A DNA stretch of 64,000 nt from Natronorubrum bangense (GCF_004799645.1 NZ_CP031305.1:1-64000); one strand, 5' to 3'. Shown: positions 35,235 through 44,576, counted from the stretch's first letter. Numbers and translations are program-made. The notes: generated by a model not told the origin, from the sequence alone.

Positions 35235-36418
35235 CAGGATCGAACCTCCGTTCCCGCCTCGAGTGTTCCACGAACCGTCGTCCCTGCTTGGATCTCCGTG
35301 CGTGGGCCGACCAGTGTGCCGGGGACGTACGTGACGCCGCCGTGATCGTGGACGCGATCGGCTAACAACGCACCCAGCGTTTCGTTTTCGAAGACACGAT
35401 CCGCGACGCGAACGTCGCCGGGACCGCCGGGAATCGTCGACCCCTGACCGATTCTCACTCCCGTTCCGGTGACACACTCGGTCACCGTTGCGTTGGCTCC
35501 GATACGCGTATCGGTGTCGACGACGCTCCGTTCGACGACCGCGTTCGAGCCGACAGTAGTGTTCTCACCGAGACAGACGTTGGGGCCGACGACGGCACCC
35601 GGTTCGATAACGCAGTCCCGATCAACGATGACGGGTTCACGAATCACTACAGATTCGTGAACCGTTGCCGTCTCGTGCACGTTCCTCGTCGACTGTCTAT
35701 CGATGAGGCCGGTGTTGAACAGTTCGAACGAGACATCGAGAAGATCCCATGGATACGTCGCGTCAACCCAGAGCCCCTCGGAAACCGCACCACGAACAAC
35801 GTCTCCCCACTCGACGAGTTTCGAGAGCCCATCGACCAGCAAGCGTTCACCAGCCCGCGGTTCTGCCGCTCGGATGGCGTCGAACGCCACCGGCTCGAGC
35901 ACGTAGATGCCCGCGTTGAGGAGATACTCCCGGTCATCGGGCGGGTCTTCTACGATCGTCGTAACCCGGTCTTCATCTACCAGAACGCCACCGTAGCCAT
36001 CGACGCTCGAGCGCTGCAACAATGCGACCGTTGCGGCGGTGTCGTGTGCCTCGAGTGTGTCGCGGATGATCCGGCTCGCAGCAATCTGATCGCCGTTGAC
36101 CACGAGACACGTCCCGTCGACGGCTGCTTCGGCGGCGAGGACGGCATGGCCGGTGCCGAGTTGCTTGTCTTGGGTGACGTACGTAAGCGGCACGTCCCGA
36201 TAGGAGGGTCCGAAATGCGATTGGATCCGTTCCCGTTTGTATCCGACTACCACGACGATCTCGGTAATCCCTGCGTCGATGAGTTGATCGAACACGTGCT
36301 CGAGGATCGGTTTTGCAGCCGCCGGAAGCATCGGTTTCGGCCTGTTTTTCGTCAACGGATGCAATCGGTTCCCCTCTCCAGCCGCTAAGACGATCGCAGT
36401 GGTGTCGTTGTCGTTCAT
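35234..36418 (-). CDS. GlmU-like bifunctional sugar-phosphate nucleotidyltransferase
   Basis: A 394-residue protein. The N-terminal nucleotidyltransferase domain has the signature VLAAGEGNRLHPLTKNRPKP and the divalent-metal Asp in VVNGDQI. From about residue 245 a left-handed beta-helix follows, with hexapeptide steps such as VIEPGAVVGPNVCLGENTTV. This layout matches archaeal enzymes that acetylate glucosamine-1-phosphate and form UDP-GlcNAc; other NDP-sugars are possible. It is coupled to glmS directly downstream. A TATA-like AT-rich stretch lies about 55 bases upstream. Confidence 0.88.
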   Translation of the reverse strand: MNDNDTTAIVLAAGEGNRLHPLTKNRPKPMLPAAAKPILEHVFDQLIDAGITEIVVVVGYKRERIQSHFGPSYRDVPLTYVTQDKQLGTGHAVLAAEAAVDGTCLVVNGDQIAASRIIRDTLEAHDTAATVALLQRSSVDGYGGVLVDEDRVTTIVEDPPDDREYLLNAGIYVLEPVAFDAIRAAEPRAGERLLVDGLSKLVEWGDVVRGAVSEGLWVDATYPWDLLDVSFELFNTGLIDRQSTRNVHETATVHESVVIREPVIVDRDCVIEPGAVVGPNVCLGENTTVGSNAVVERSVVDTDTRIGANATVTECVTGTGVRIGQGSTIPGGPGDVRVADRVFENETLGALLADRVHDHGGVTYVPGTLVGPRTEIQAGTTVRGTLEAGTEVRS

Positions 36419-36906
36419 ATACTCGTCCTTCGATATCGAAGCGTCTTTTGACCCGTCGACCGTATTGTCAATTAAATAATAAATGTGCCGATTATATTCA
36501 CCACACTGCCACTGTGATCTGCTTTTTTAAACACTGAGAAACTCTCACTCGTTCCGAGACAGCAGTTGGGCAATAGCAGGACTCACGCGGTCGGGTCCAC
36601 TATCCCTTGTTTCCGATTGTTCCAACTGAGTTATACTCTCGTTATCGTATTTTGTTTCTGAAAAATTCGACTGCCGGTCGCTTCCGAACGGACCCACCAT
36701 CGACCCCGAGACATCAGGTCGCTGCGAGAGCGGAGATGGGATCGGGGCGTCCCCTCCACGGAAAACGTGTTTTGACGCCACTTCGCTGCCGAGCTATAGT
36801 AGCCACTGATCGTCAGCGTACACCAGATCGCACGACGGCTGCGCGATCTGTCTGTTCATCGGTCCTGTTGATACGATATCGCGTCCACAACGGACGCGAT
36901 CGACCA
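36419..36906. other. Spacer between glmU-like gene and secreted protein gene
   Basis: About 490 bases. Near 36469-36485, on the minus strand, the AT-rich run TTTATTATTTAATTG is the likely TATA region of the glmU-glmS operon. Frame 36545-36781 (minus) shows no family resemblance and I do not call it. A hairpin at 36878-36900 belongs to the neighbouring gene's 3' end. Confidence 0.5.
36878..36900 (-). terminator. Nine-pair hairpin after the secreted protein gene
   Basis: ATCGCGTCC (36878-36886) and its exact reverse complement (36892-36900) enclose a five-base loop. The hairpin begins a few bases after the stop codon of the minus-strand gene at 36907-37593. It may end transcription or protect the mRNA 3' end; no T-tract follows. 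Confidence 0.5.
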
Positions 36907-37593
36907 TCACTCGATTTCAATCGCCCACTCGACCTGTTCGCTGTCGACTGCCACGTCGATGTAGCCGATCCCGTTGACGTGTACCGACGTTGCACCGCGG
37001 AACTCGCCGAGGGCGTGAAACACGAGTTCGCCGCCGTCCCACACATAGTCGCTTGCGTCCCCATCTTGTGGGATCACACGCACGCGAAAACTCCCGTCCC
37101 CCTCGTGTGCTCCGCCAACCAGTGTCGTGTCGTCGAACAGAATCGGTCCCAGCCAGCCCGGGCCGGAGTTCGTCACCGAAATCGGTGGCGTCTCCGCGTC
37201 GTCTTCGTCTACATCCGGCTGCGAAAGGTGCAACTCCCACTCCCCATCGGCATCGACGTAAATCGCGTACGTTCCCTCCTCGATGAACGTGCCGGTGGTG
37301 CCATCGAACGGTCCGAACTGCGTGAGCAACGACTGTGTTTGTCCACCGTCGCGGGAGACGGCTTGAACGAAGAACTCACCCTCGCCGTCGTGTGTCGCCT
37401 CGAGAACCGCTGGCCCGCTCTCGGTCTCGAACTCGTCGGTCACTGCAACGCCGTCGCCAGCGAACTCGAGCGATGCTGACGCTGCCCGGTCGTCGTCGGC
37501 TTCCGTTTGGACCTCGGCGAGGGCCCGTCGAGAGACACCACCCATCCCCACGAGTACAGGCCCGCTAGCCACGAGCAGAGTGCGTCGGTACAT
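36907..37593 (-). CDS. Exported beta-rich protein with two related halves
   Basis: A 228-residue protein starting MYRRTLLVASGPVLVGMGGV, an export leader resembling a short Tat/Sec signal without a full RR-x-FL motif. The mature part has two halves of about 90 residues. Each pairs a strand rich in small residues with a GxGxFxVxVxxxDG segment (GEGEFFVQAVSRDGG and GDGSFRVRVIPQDGD) and closes with G-x-Y/G-x-x-x-V-D-V-D/S strands. This looks like a tandem beta-sandwich. No family name is recognised. It borders the polysaccharide cluster. Confidence 0.65.
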   Translation of the reverse strand: MYRRTLLVASGPVLVGMGGVSRRALAEVQTEADDDRAASASLEFAGDGVAVTDEFETESGPAVLEATHDGEGEFFVQAVSRDGGQTQSLLTQFGPFDGTTGTFIEEGTYAIYVDADGEWELHLSQPDVDEDDAETPPISVTNSGPGWLGPILFDDTTLVGGAHEGDGSFRVRVIPQDGDASDYVWDGGELVFHALGEFRGATSVHVNGIGYIDVAVDSEQVEWAIEIE

Positions 37594-37945
37594 ACCGCTT
37601 CCTGTGAGGATCGCGTATATAATTTATCGGGATCGAAACACGATGGTAATCACGGATAACGCTGCATCTCCCGCATGACGCCAGCCGCGACCCACGGTGG
37701 GCTGAGTCCTGAAAGCCATTGTCAGTACTTCACAAAGCTGCTTACTGCGAATGTGCATAGCAAGCAGACGTTCTAATTAACCAGCTTTGTGAAGTACTGG
37801 GGCTGACATCTGACTCAAATTTACCAATCAAGCATATTACTGCCAATATATAGAGTATTACAATTCGTAACAGTCCATCGGTTTTTCGCCCTCCGTGGTC
37901 TGCCTCATATGTCGAATCGTAACTCTGGTGGTTCGGTTCGTAATC
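37594..37945. other. Spacer holding a MITE-like element
   Basis: About 350 bases between the secreted protein and the first GT2 gene. It contains the inverted-repeat element at 37723-37799 and then AT-rich sequence up to the GT2 start. No gene is seen. Confidence 0.5.
37723..37799. repeat. 77-bp MITE-like element with 18-bp perfect terminal inverted repeats
   Basis: CAGTACTTCACAAAGCTG (37723-37740) is matched exactly by its reverse complement at 37782-37799, with 41 AT-rich bases between. Exactly paired ends of this length around a short non-coding core look like a miniature transposon or the fused ends of a lost insertion sequence. No target-site duplication is evident. It stands at the left flank of the glycosyltransferase cluster. 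Confidence 0.65.
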
Positions 37946-38764
37946 ATGTATAGAAATAACACTGTCGGTGTCGTCGTCCCAGCGTACAACGAGAGCGGTT
38001 TGGTTGGCGATGTCATACGGAAACAGCCGGACTACGTCGATCGAATTTACGTCATCGATGATCGTTCAACCGACGATACGTGGACCGAGATTCTGGCGGC
38101 GGGCTCCGACGCCGGAGGCGCAATTTGCGTCGGATCGGGTGGAATAGGGCGCACAACGTGGAAGATCCCTGAGACCCAGGCAGTCGTCTACGAATCCAGC
38201 GGGCGCGTCGTTCCGATTCGTCACAGAGAGAACCGGGGCGTAGGCGGTGCGATCAAATCCGGGTACCTGCAAGCCCGTGAAGACAGAATGGATATTACAG
38301 TGACAACTGATGCCGACGACCAGATGGACCTGGGTCAAATGACCAGATTGCTAGATCCGATCGTGGACGGAAGAGCGGACTACACGAAGGGGAACAGACT
38401 GTCGTCAAGGAAACTGCAGGATTCGATGCCGACGGTGCGGTTCGTTGGAAACGTTCTTTTGACGCTCTTGACGCGTATTGCTTCCGGTTATTGGCAGATG
38501 ATGGATTCACAGAACGGATACACCGCAATCTCGGCGCAGGCGCTTGAGTGCATCGACGTGGAAGACCTCTTTGAATACTATGGGCTTCGCAACGAGCTAC
38601 TCGTGAGACTGAACGTCGCCAATATGAGGGTTAGAGACGTTCCGATGGAGCCCGTTTACGGCACTGAGGAGTCCCATATTAGACTCGGACAATTCATACC
38701 AAAGGTTTTGATCATGTTAATACAAAGCTTCCTTTGGCGAATGAGAACTCAGTATCTGAAATAA
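37946..38764 (+). CDS. GT2 glycosyltransferase, polyprenyl-phosphate-sugar synthase type
   Basis: A 272-residue protein; the start at 37946 (MYRNNTVGVVVPAYNES) begins just before the GT-A fold. Motifs are VVVPAYNE, YVIDDRSTDDT (nucleotide site), NRGVGGAIKSGYL and the D-x-D in VTTDADDQMDLG. The pattern matches dolichyl-phosphate hexose synthases such as the AglD/Dpm1 group, which charge lipid carriers for glycan assembly. The C-terminus has one weak hydrophobic helix but no clear membrane domain. It is the first gene of the surface-glycan region. Confidence 0.88.
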   Translation: MYRNNTVGVVVPAYNESGLVGDVIRKQPDYVDRIYVIDDRSTDDTWTEILAAGSDAGGAICVGSGGIGRTTWKIPETQAVVYESSGRVVPIRHRENRGVGGAIKSGYLQAREDRMDITVTTDADDQMDLGQMTRLLDPIVDGRADYTKGNRLSSRKLQDSMPTVRFVGNVLLTLLTRIASGYWQMMDSQNGYTAISAQALECIDVEDLFEYYGLRNELLVRLNVANMRVRDVPMEPVYGTEESHIRLGQFIPKVLIMLIQSFLWRMRTQYLK

Positions 38765-39204
38765 AAAACTGACCGGCGACCCAGAACTTCTTCATCGAAC
38801 TGACTCGCCATTCGCATCCCCAATCGCGATAGTAACTGCACCGCTCGTCGCCGAAGCGAGTTGGAAACCCGACAGCTATTGGTCCGGATCTCCCACAGCC
38901 ACGATGCGCTCATGAAACCAGTAGTGAACTCCCCCATCCTACTCGTTCACGGCTGACGCCGTTCGCTCCTTGAGGATAGTGAATTAGCGCTTAACCCCAG
39001 TTAATGATCTGAACGAGTTAGCATCAATATGTACTGTCTCCGCCAGCTAAAACTGATAGGCCTTCTATCTCAATATCATCTCTTCATGGGGCTATCTATC
39101 AGCCTCGAAATCGTTGTGTTCTCTAGAGAACTTCTATCTGATCATCAGTGTGTATCGGTGTCGATACACAACACCACATTTAGTAGTTATAGGAGATTTC
39201 ATCC
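38765..39204. other. AT-rich spacer between two GT2 genes
   Basis: About 440 bases, poorer in GC than the flanks. A five-pair hairpin at 38949-38962 and a nine-pair dyad at 39149-39170 are the only structures seen. The short minus frame 38749-38937 shows no known family; its low quality suggests noise or a decayed gene. Confidence 0.5.
39149..39170. promoter_or_regulatory. Nine-bp dyad upstream of a GT2 gene
   Basis: TGTGTATCG and its exact reverse complement CGATACACA enclose GTGT, placed 35 bases before the GTG start at 39205. A Shine-Dalgarno-like GGAG follows at about 39191. The size and place fit an operator or a 5' hairpin. Confidence 0.5.
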
Positions 39205-40272
39205 GTGAGTAACATACTACTTCGTCATCGAAGCGGAGACTCAACAGAGTATTCCCGCTACAGACGATGCTGCGGTACTATGTCGCCCGTCTTGGACATA
39301 GCCGCTATGGATGCGAAAACGAACGAAACGATGCGAGAGGCGACCGATCCGTACGTCGTAGTCGATCCCACTCCGGAATCGCTAACCGCTGATGTCGTGA
39401 ATCCGGACGAGTTGCCGGCTGTCTCGGTGTGTATTCCGACGTACAACAGCGAAGAGACAATCGAACGGTGTCTTCAGTCGATAACCAAGCAGGAGTACTC
39501 CGATGTCGAAATCGTCGTCATAGACGGCGGTTCGAATGACCAGACGACGGCGATCGCTCAACGATTCGCCGATGAAGTCGTGATCGATACGGGGCCGCTA
39601 GGGAGCGCGAGACAGACCGGACTGGAACGCTCGAGCGGAGAACTCGTCGCTCTATTCGACTCCGATATTTATCTTCCGGCCAGTGGATGGCTCCGTCGAG
39701 CAGTCAAGTACTTTAATTACGATGAGCAGGTGAGCACCGTGTGGCCGGTCTTGGTACCGCCGCCGAGTTCCTCCCCGATCTCGAAGGCGTACGCTCGCCA
39801 CTTCAACTTAATTCTCGAGGACCGTATACGCAACGAGGTCGGGCTGTTGGGTCTCGGTAACGCCCTGTTTCGGCGCGACGTGTTCGAGGAGGTCGGCGGT
39901 ATCGACCGATCAGTTCACTGGGGGGAAGACATCGACTGGGCGCGGAAGTTCCGGGACAGCGGGTACCAGGTAGTTTACTTGGACGATCCCATCTACCACG
40001 ATACGATGAAGACGCTCTCGGAATTCGCAAGGGCACAACGAGAAGGGGCCAAGTCGTTCGCGACCGGCGAGGGCTTCATGGATTTCCCGATGACCAGGTT
40101 ACTGTACGAACAGTTCGGGCTCGGGGCCAAGGGATTCGTCCGTGGAATGGCAAGGGGCGACACCGGATGGGCCGCCTTACCTGCGTTGCTTAGCGTCCGG
40201 GCGCTCGTATACGGGTTTTATTTCGGGAGAAACCAACTCCAGCGTCCTGTCAACCAGTTCAGTGGCGGCTAG
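39205..40272 (+). CDS. GT2 family glycosyltransferase
   Basis: A 355-residue GT-A enzyme. The GTG start at 39205 has GGAG nine bases before it; ATG 39307 (MDAKTNETM) is an alternative that keeps the domain. Motifs are VSVCIPTYNSEETIERCL, VVIDGGSNDQT, the D-x-D in LVALFDSDIYLP and the acceptor-side GEDIDWARKFRDSGY. The C-terminus has a helix-rich tail with a possible membrane-associated segment (WAALPALLSVRALVYGFYFG). Donor sugar is unknown. Confidence 0.88.
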   Translation: MSNILLRHRSGDSTEYSRYRRCCGTMSPVLDIAAMDAKTNETMREATDPYVVVDPTPESLTADVVNPDELPAVSVCIPTYNSEETIERCLQSITKQEYSDVEIVVIDGGSNDQTTAIAQRFADEVVIDTGPLGSARQTGLERSSGELVALFDSDIYLPASGWLRRAVKYFNYDEQVSTVWPVLVPPPSSSPISKAYARHFNLILEDRIRNEVGLLGLGNALFRRDVFEEVGGIDRSVHWGEDIDWARKFRDSGYQVVYLDDPIYHDTMKTLSEFARAQREGAKSFATGEGFMDFPMTRLLYEQFGLGAKGFVRGMARGDTGWAALPALLSVRALVYGFYFGRNQLQRPVNQFSGG

Positions 40273-40360
40273 TTCTGACGTACCGACGGAACGATATGGT
40301 TCGTTTATTAATGTTTCCTGAGAACGTACGATCGATTCGCAACGAATCAGAGGAACGACA

Positions 40361-41140
40361 TTGATACCGACGCATCGAATTTGGTCCGCGTTGGCGCTTG
40401 TCGATGAGTACCTTGGTTTCTCGTCGACATTGCCGTTCCCCGACTCCGGGAACCGGATCCTGATGTATCATTCCGTCAGCGGTGGATACCACGACGATAT
40501 CTCGCTCGCCCGGTTTCGAAATCAAATCAAACGGCTCGAGGCGGAATACGACATCGTTGACCTGACTGACGTGACCGAAACGACGGCTCGGCCTAGGATC
40601 GCGCTGACGTTCGACGATGGAACAACCGACTTTTACGAGAACGTTCGGCCGGTCCTTCATGAGTACGACGCCCCTGCGACGGTATTCGTCGTTTCGAACG
40701 CTCTTCTCGATGATCAGTTCACTCACGACGAGCACTACGATCACGAGTACATGACCGAGAAACAGCTCGCGGAACTCGCCGACGACAAACTTGTGACGAT
40801 CGGAAATCACTCGAAATCACACCCACGGCTGTCCGAACTCACCGGCGACAAGTTAGTATCGGAGATCGCGGGGTCGAAGGAGGAACTCGAGGAATCACTG
40901 GGGATTGACGTGACTCGATTCTGTTACCCCTACGGCGATCATTCTCGAGAGGCCGTAGAAATTGTCCGATCTACCCATGATCTTGCGGCGTCTATCGAAA
41001 ATGAGGTACACGTTGATGAGACATCCAACCCACACCGTCTTCCGCGGATAAACGGCGCTAGCGAACCGTACGAACTCGACTGGGCACTGACCGATTGCAG
41101 CGCGTACGTCGCGAGGATGGCGAACACACTCTTCGACTGA
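40361..41140 (+). CDS. Polysaccharide deacetylase (NodB domain)
   Basis: About 259 residues with a TTG start at about 40361. The region RILMYHSVSGGYHDD is the usual lead-in. NodB motifs are present: ALTFDDGTTDFY (metal-binding Asp and catalytic Asp), the metal histidines in IGNHSKSHPRLSEL and the RFCYPYGDH loop. There is no signal peptide, so it probably acts in the cytoplasm or at the inner face. N-deacetylation of GlcNAc-type units fits the UDP-GlcNAc genes nearby. It follows the GT2 gene by about 90 bp on the same strand. Confidence 0.88.
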   Translation: MIPTHRIWSALALVDEYLGFSSTLPFPDSGNRILMYHSVSGGYHDDISLARFRNQIKRLEAEYDIVDLTDVTETTARPRIALTFDDGTTDFYENVRPVLHEYDAPATVFVVSNALLDDQFTHDEHYDHEYMTEKQLAELADDKLVTIGNHSKSHPRLSELTGDKLVSEIAGSKEELEESLGIDVTRFCYPYGDHSREAVEIVRSTHDLAASIENEVHVDETSNPHRLPRINGASEPYELDWALTDCSAYVARMANTLFD

Positions 41141-41187
41141 GGCACTCGAGAATTAGCACATCGGGTTCGTCGGGTCGTCGATCGGTA

Positions 41188-42198
41188 CTACCCGGCAGCT
41201 CTCGCGGCCACTCGAGCGTTGGCCAATCGAAGCCGCGGATTCAGGAAGTATCGACGATACGCTTTTGCGGTCCGCTTGGTTATCGTCGGAGGAAAAAACG
41301 ACAGCGAGTACAACACACAGAGCATCGGACTCGGTTTCGAGAAACTGACCGCCTGCCGCACGTGATCCTGCGCTTCTTTCGGGTAGCCGTATCTGAGCCG
41401 CTCTCTGGCCACCTTGCGATGATAGTCCGTCAGTTCTTCCCGGGAGAGGTACTGTCTCGCGGCCCGAACTCCGTCCCGATCGACGATCCGTTTCAGTTCC
41501 AACCAATCTTCGGGTTTCTTTAATTTCTTTACCGCCAATAGGTCGTACAGCCATATCTTTTCGAGCGAAGAACCGTAAGCGCTGTCTGTTCGGATCTGCT
41601 GTTCGTAGAGCGGTTCGTCGATGTTCCGAACGTCGTATCTATCCGCGAGCCGTAAAACGAGCTCATAATCTTCCGCCAGTTCGAACCACTCGTGGTAGTA
41701 CCCGACCTCCTCAAGTGCGGATCGTCGAACGATCATCGAACCGTGAACGAAGTGATTCACGTCGACGAGATCGGAGAGCGACGGATCCGCCGCGACCCGC
41801 CGACGAGCGATCCGATCGCCGCTCTCGTCGACGAGCAACGCACCGGTACCGACGGCAGCGACCCCTTTGTTGGCATCTAAGTACCGAGCCTGTCGTTCGA
41901 ATCGCGTTCGGTGCGATCGATCGTCTGAATCGTGACAAGCGACGTACTCTCCACGTGCCTTTTCGATTCCTCGGTTACGAGCGGTCGGGATTCCGGAATT
42001 GGTCTCCAATCGAACCGTCTGGATTCGATCGTCGTCGTACGATTCAATTATCGAATGCGTTCCATCAGTCGAACCGTCGTTGACGATCACCAGTTCGAAG
42101 TCCGAGAACGTCTGGGCGAGTATACTATCGATCGCCGATCGTAGGTACTCGGCGGCATTGTACGTCGGCATCACGACGCTGAGGGCAGGGTCGTCCAT
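41188..42198 (-). CDS. GT2 family glycosyltransferase
   Basis: A 336-residue enzyme starting MDDPALSVVMPTYNAAEYL (42198). The GT-A core has LVIVNDGSTDGT, NSGIPTARNRGIEKARGEYV and a D-x-D-like ACHDSDDRSH. Then comes VHGSMIVRRSALEEVGYYHE, the usual second half with the catalytic region FELAEDYELVLRLADRY. The C-terminus is basic and helical and may touch the membrane. It points opposite to the deacetylase. Donor and acceptor are unknown. Confidence 0.88.
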   Translation of the reverse strand: MDDPALSVVMPTYNAAEYLRSAIDSILAQTFSDFELVIVNDGSTDGTHSIIESYDDDRIQTVRLETNSGIPTARNRGIEKARGEYVACHDSDDRSHRTRFERQARYLDANKGVAAVGTGALLVDESGDRIARRRVAADPSLSDLVDVNHFVHGSMIVRRSALEEVGYYHEWFELAEDYELVLRLADRYDVRNIDEPLYEQQIRTDSAYGSSLEKIWLYDLLAVKKLKKPEDWLELKRIVDRDGVRAARQYLSREELTDYHRKVARERLRYGYPKEAQDHVRQAVSFSKPSPMLCVLYSLSFFPPTITKRTAKAYRRYFLNPRLRLANARVAARAAG

Positions 42199-42530
42199 AG
42201 TCACGAAGTATAGGGCCCGTATCACGCCGAGGCTAATAAACCGTCACCGGGCAGAATACTGGGAACGACGGCCAAGATCGAATTAGTGACTTGATCCAGC
42301 TAAGATCTCACCAGTCTTTGCTTAGAATAATCAAACTCTGGTGTATTTTGGCGTACCAAGATATAATCCGATTTTATAACTGATCGAGAAGTTCGTGTTT
42401 TAATCGCTCATACTGCTGTTTTAACAACTAGTAATTAACCACACACCCAGGAGAAATGCTGAAAAATTATATAAAGAATGGATATATTAACAAAACTCTA
42501 TAGCTTTCTGGAGCGACTGACAATGGATGC
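42199..42530. other. AT-rich spacer between divergent GT2 and chitinase genes
   Basis: About 330 bases, with markedly low GC in the right half. It should carry both promoters. A strong TATA element for the GH18 gene is annotated separately. Nothing else is seen. Confidence 0.5.
42461..42476 (+). promoter_or_regulatory. Strong TATA/BRE candidate for the GH18 gene
   Basis: GAAAAATTATATAAAG combines a purine-rich BRE-like part and TTATATAA (42467-42474). It is about 60 bases before the ATG at 42531, giving a predicted leader of about 35 bases. Confidence 0.6.
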
Positions 42531-44576
42531 ATGGTACGCGACCCGACGGAGCGGGAAGATGACGCGGACAAGAATTATCACCGAACCGAGAGTACGATTA
42601 ACCGGCGATCGTATTTGAAAGCGACGGGAACGGCGTTCGTCGCAGCAGGATTGACGGCGGGAACAGCGAGTGCGAATACCGGTAGTGAGTCCTCCTCGAA
42701 CGGGTACCACGTCAACGGCTGGTACCCGTCGTGGGGATGGTGGGACGATTACCGCCCGTCGGACGTTCCGTTTGAACTGCTTGATTTCGTCAGTATCTCC
42801 GATTTCACCCCGCAGCCTGACGGGACCGTAGAGTTCACGTATCCGTCGATCGAGTCCTCCGTTCTCGAGGAGTTCCGTCAGGTCGATCGAGACGGATCGA
42901 ACGTGCTCGTGATGCTCGGAGGTGCCGGCGGTTCGCAGAACTTCGCGGATGCAGTGAGTACTGCCACTCGCCGGGAGCATTTCGTCGAGACGACCCTCGA
43001 TTATCTCCGGACATACGACCTCGACGGCGTCGACATTGACTGGGAGTTCCCACTCGATATCAGCGCTTCCGACGCCGAAAACGCCGAGAAGCGGCGGAAC
43101 TTCACGGCGCTGATTGAACTGTTCCGTGAACGGTTGGATGAAGCCGGTAGCGAGGATGGAAAGTACTACTGGCTCTCGGCATCGTTGTCGCCACAGCCGT
43201 GGCGAGCTCGCGAACACGATACGCAGCGCCTCGGCGAACTGCTCGATTTCGTGGCGGTTATGAACTACAACTACGCCGGGAGCTGGTCCAGCGCTACCGA
43301 ACACGACGCCCCGCTTTTTTCGGAGATAGATGACGGGGTTCATGATTACCCACCGTCTTCTCACGCCGCGTTGCAGGCGTGGATCGAAGAAGGAATCCCA
43401 ACAGAGAAAATTAACCTCGGTGTTCCCTCATTCGGCGTCGTCTTCGAAGGCGTTCTCGACGGCGGTACGAACGGTCTCGGCCAGCCCTGGTCGACCTGGG
43501 GCGGCAGCGAACAGTACTCCACGATCGCCGAACGGTATCTCGATAGTTCGGAGTTCGAGACGTTCTGGGACTCCACCGCGGAGGCCCCCTTCTCGTATTC
43601 GGCGAGTCAGGAGACATTCGTTTCCCACGAGACTCCCGAGAGCGTCAAGCGGAAGTGCCAGTACGTCGCGGACCGGGAACTTCACGGATTGATGTTCTGG
43701 CAGATCGGCGGGGATACTTCGAATCATGAACTACTACGGGCCGCCAGCACGGGAACGGACGATCACTCTATTAGTGATCCGTCAAACGGCGAGGACCGGG
43801 AAGTCGATGACGAGATATCGCTGGTCACGGACGGCGTCTCCGACATCTCGACATCGACAGCCACGCTGCACGTCACGATCGAGTCGATGGGCGACGTCGA
43901 CAGCGCTTACCTCTGGGCGGCGTACGCGCCGGTCGGCGCGGACAGCTGGCCGGAGTCGTCAGCGGGCGGGTTTGAAGTGACGAGTGAGGGGGAGTATGAA
44001 CTCTCGCTCGAGACTATGCAGGCGGGAACGGAGTACGAGGTTCGACCAGAGCTATGGAACGAGTCCGGGACCGAGTCACCGGACTTCGGATCGACGATCA
44101 CATTCTCGACGGCGACGGGTGATAAGCCCGACGACGAACCCGACGACGAACCCGACGACGAACCCGACGACGAACCCGACGACGAACCTGAAGACGAACC
44201 TGACGACGAACCCGACGACGAACCTGACGACGAACCTGAAGACGAACCCGACGACGAAGATAGTGCTACGTCGGCTCCTCGGATCAATCGATTCCGTCTA
44301 CGCAACTGGAGTAACCCACAGTGGGCCAGAGTGCGCGTAAGGTGGGCGGTTTCCGACGCCAATAGCAACCTCGAGACGGTTTCTCTCCGACTCATCGATC
44401 CGGACGACAGGAGCGTCGTCGACTCGAAAACGGTCAGCGTCAGCGGGTCGGGTGCCTGCAGTTCCGACCGTCTACGGAAGCGTCACGAACACGGCGAATA
44501 CGAGGTCTCTCTCGAAGTGACAACATCCGACGGAGAGTCCGCGTCGACTCGAACGGACGTTCGTCTCCAGAGGTAA
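42531..44576 (+). CDS. Exported GH18 chitinase-type protein
   Basis: A 681-residue protein. A Tat signal (NRRSYLKATG at about 25-34) predicts folded export. The GH18 domain covers about 58-415, with the catalytic motif DGVDIDWE at 165-172 and VAVMNYNYAG further on, where Asn replaces the usual Asp of the M-x-Y-D motif. A Fn3-like domain (about 430-525) opens LVTDGVSDISTSTATL and resembles those of the 31363 lipoprotein. Eleven PDDE/PEDE units link it to a C-terminal beta domain (about 580-681, INRFRLRNWSNPQWARVRVRW). It likely cleaves beta-1,4-GlcNAc polymers outside the cell. It may degrade chitin or remodel the cluster's own polysaccharide. Confidence 0.9.
   Translation: MVRDPTEREDDADKNYHRTESTINRRSYLKATGTAFVAAGLTAGTASANTGSESSSNGYHVNGWYPSWGWWDDYRPSDVPFELLDFVSISDFTPQPDGTVEFTYPSIESSVLEEFRQVDRDGSNVLVMLGGAGGSQNFADAVSTATRREHFVETTLDYLRTYDLDGVDIDWEFPLDISASDAENAEKRRNFTALIELFRERLDEAGSEDGKYYWLSASLSPQPWRAREHDTQRLGELLDFVAVMNYNYAGSWSSATEHDAPLFSEIDDGVHDYPPSSHAALQAWIEEGIPTEKINLGVPSFGVVFEGVLDGGTNGLGQPWSTWGGSEQYSTIAERYLDSSEFETFWDSTAEAPFSYSASQETFVSHETPESVKRKCQYVADRELHGLMFWQIGGDTSNHELLRAASTGTDDHSISDPSNGEDREVDDEISLVTDGVSDISTSTATLHVTIESMGDVDSAYLWAAYAPVGADSWPESSAGGFEVTSEGEYELSLETMQAGTEYEVRPELWNESGTESPDFGSTITFSTATGDKPDDEPDDEPDDEPDDEPDDEPEDEPDDEPDDEPDDEPEDEPDDEDSATSAPRINRFRLRNWSNPQWARVRVRWAVSDANSNLETVSLRLIDPDDRSVVDSKTVSVSGSGACSSDRLRKRHEHGEYEVSLEVTTSDGESASTRTDVRLQR
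44127..44258. repeat. Eleven tandem 12-bp units encoding (PDDE/PEDE) linker
   Basis: A 132-bp minisatellite inside the GH18 gene, unit CCCGACGACGAA with few changes. It encodes an acidic proline-rich linker between domains, and its copy number could vary by slippage without shifting the frame. It is not a CRISPR array. Confidence 0.9.

Noticed and set aside
38749..38937. A 62-codon minus-strand frame as a transposase fragment, with a nearby five-pair hairpin (38949-38962) like an IS200/IS605 right end.
   Set aside because: No recognisable transposase motif, the hairpin is short and common by chance, and no tnpA or tnpB remains are seen.
44127..44258. Regular repeats resembling a CRISPR array.
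   Set aside because: Units are contiguous 12-mers without spacers and encode a protein linker in frame.
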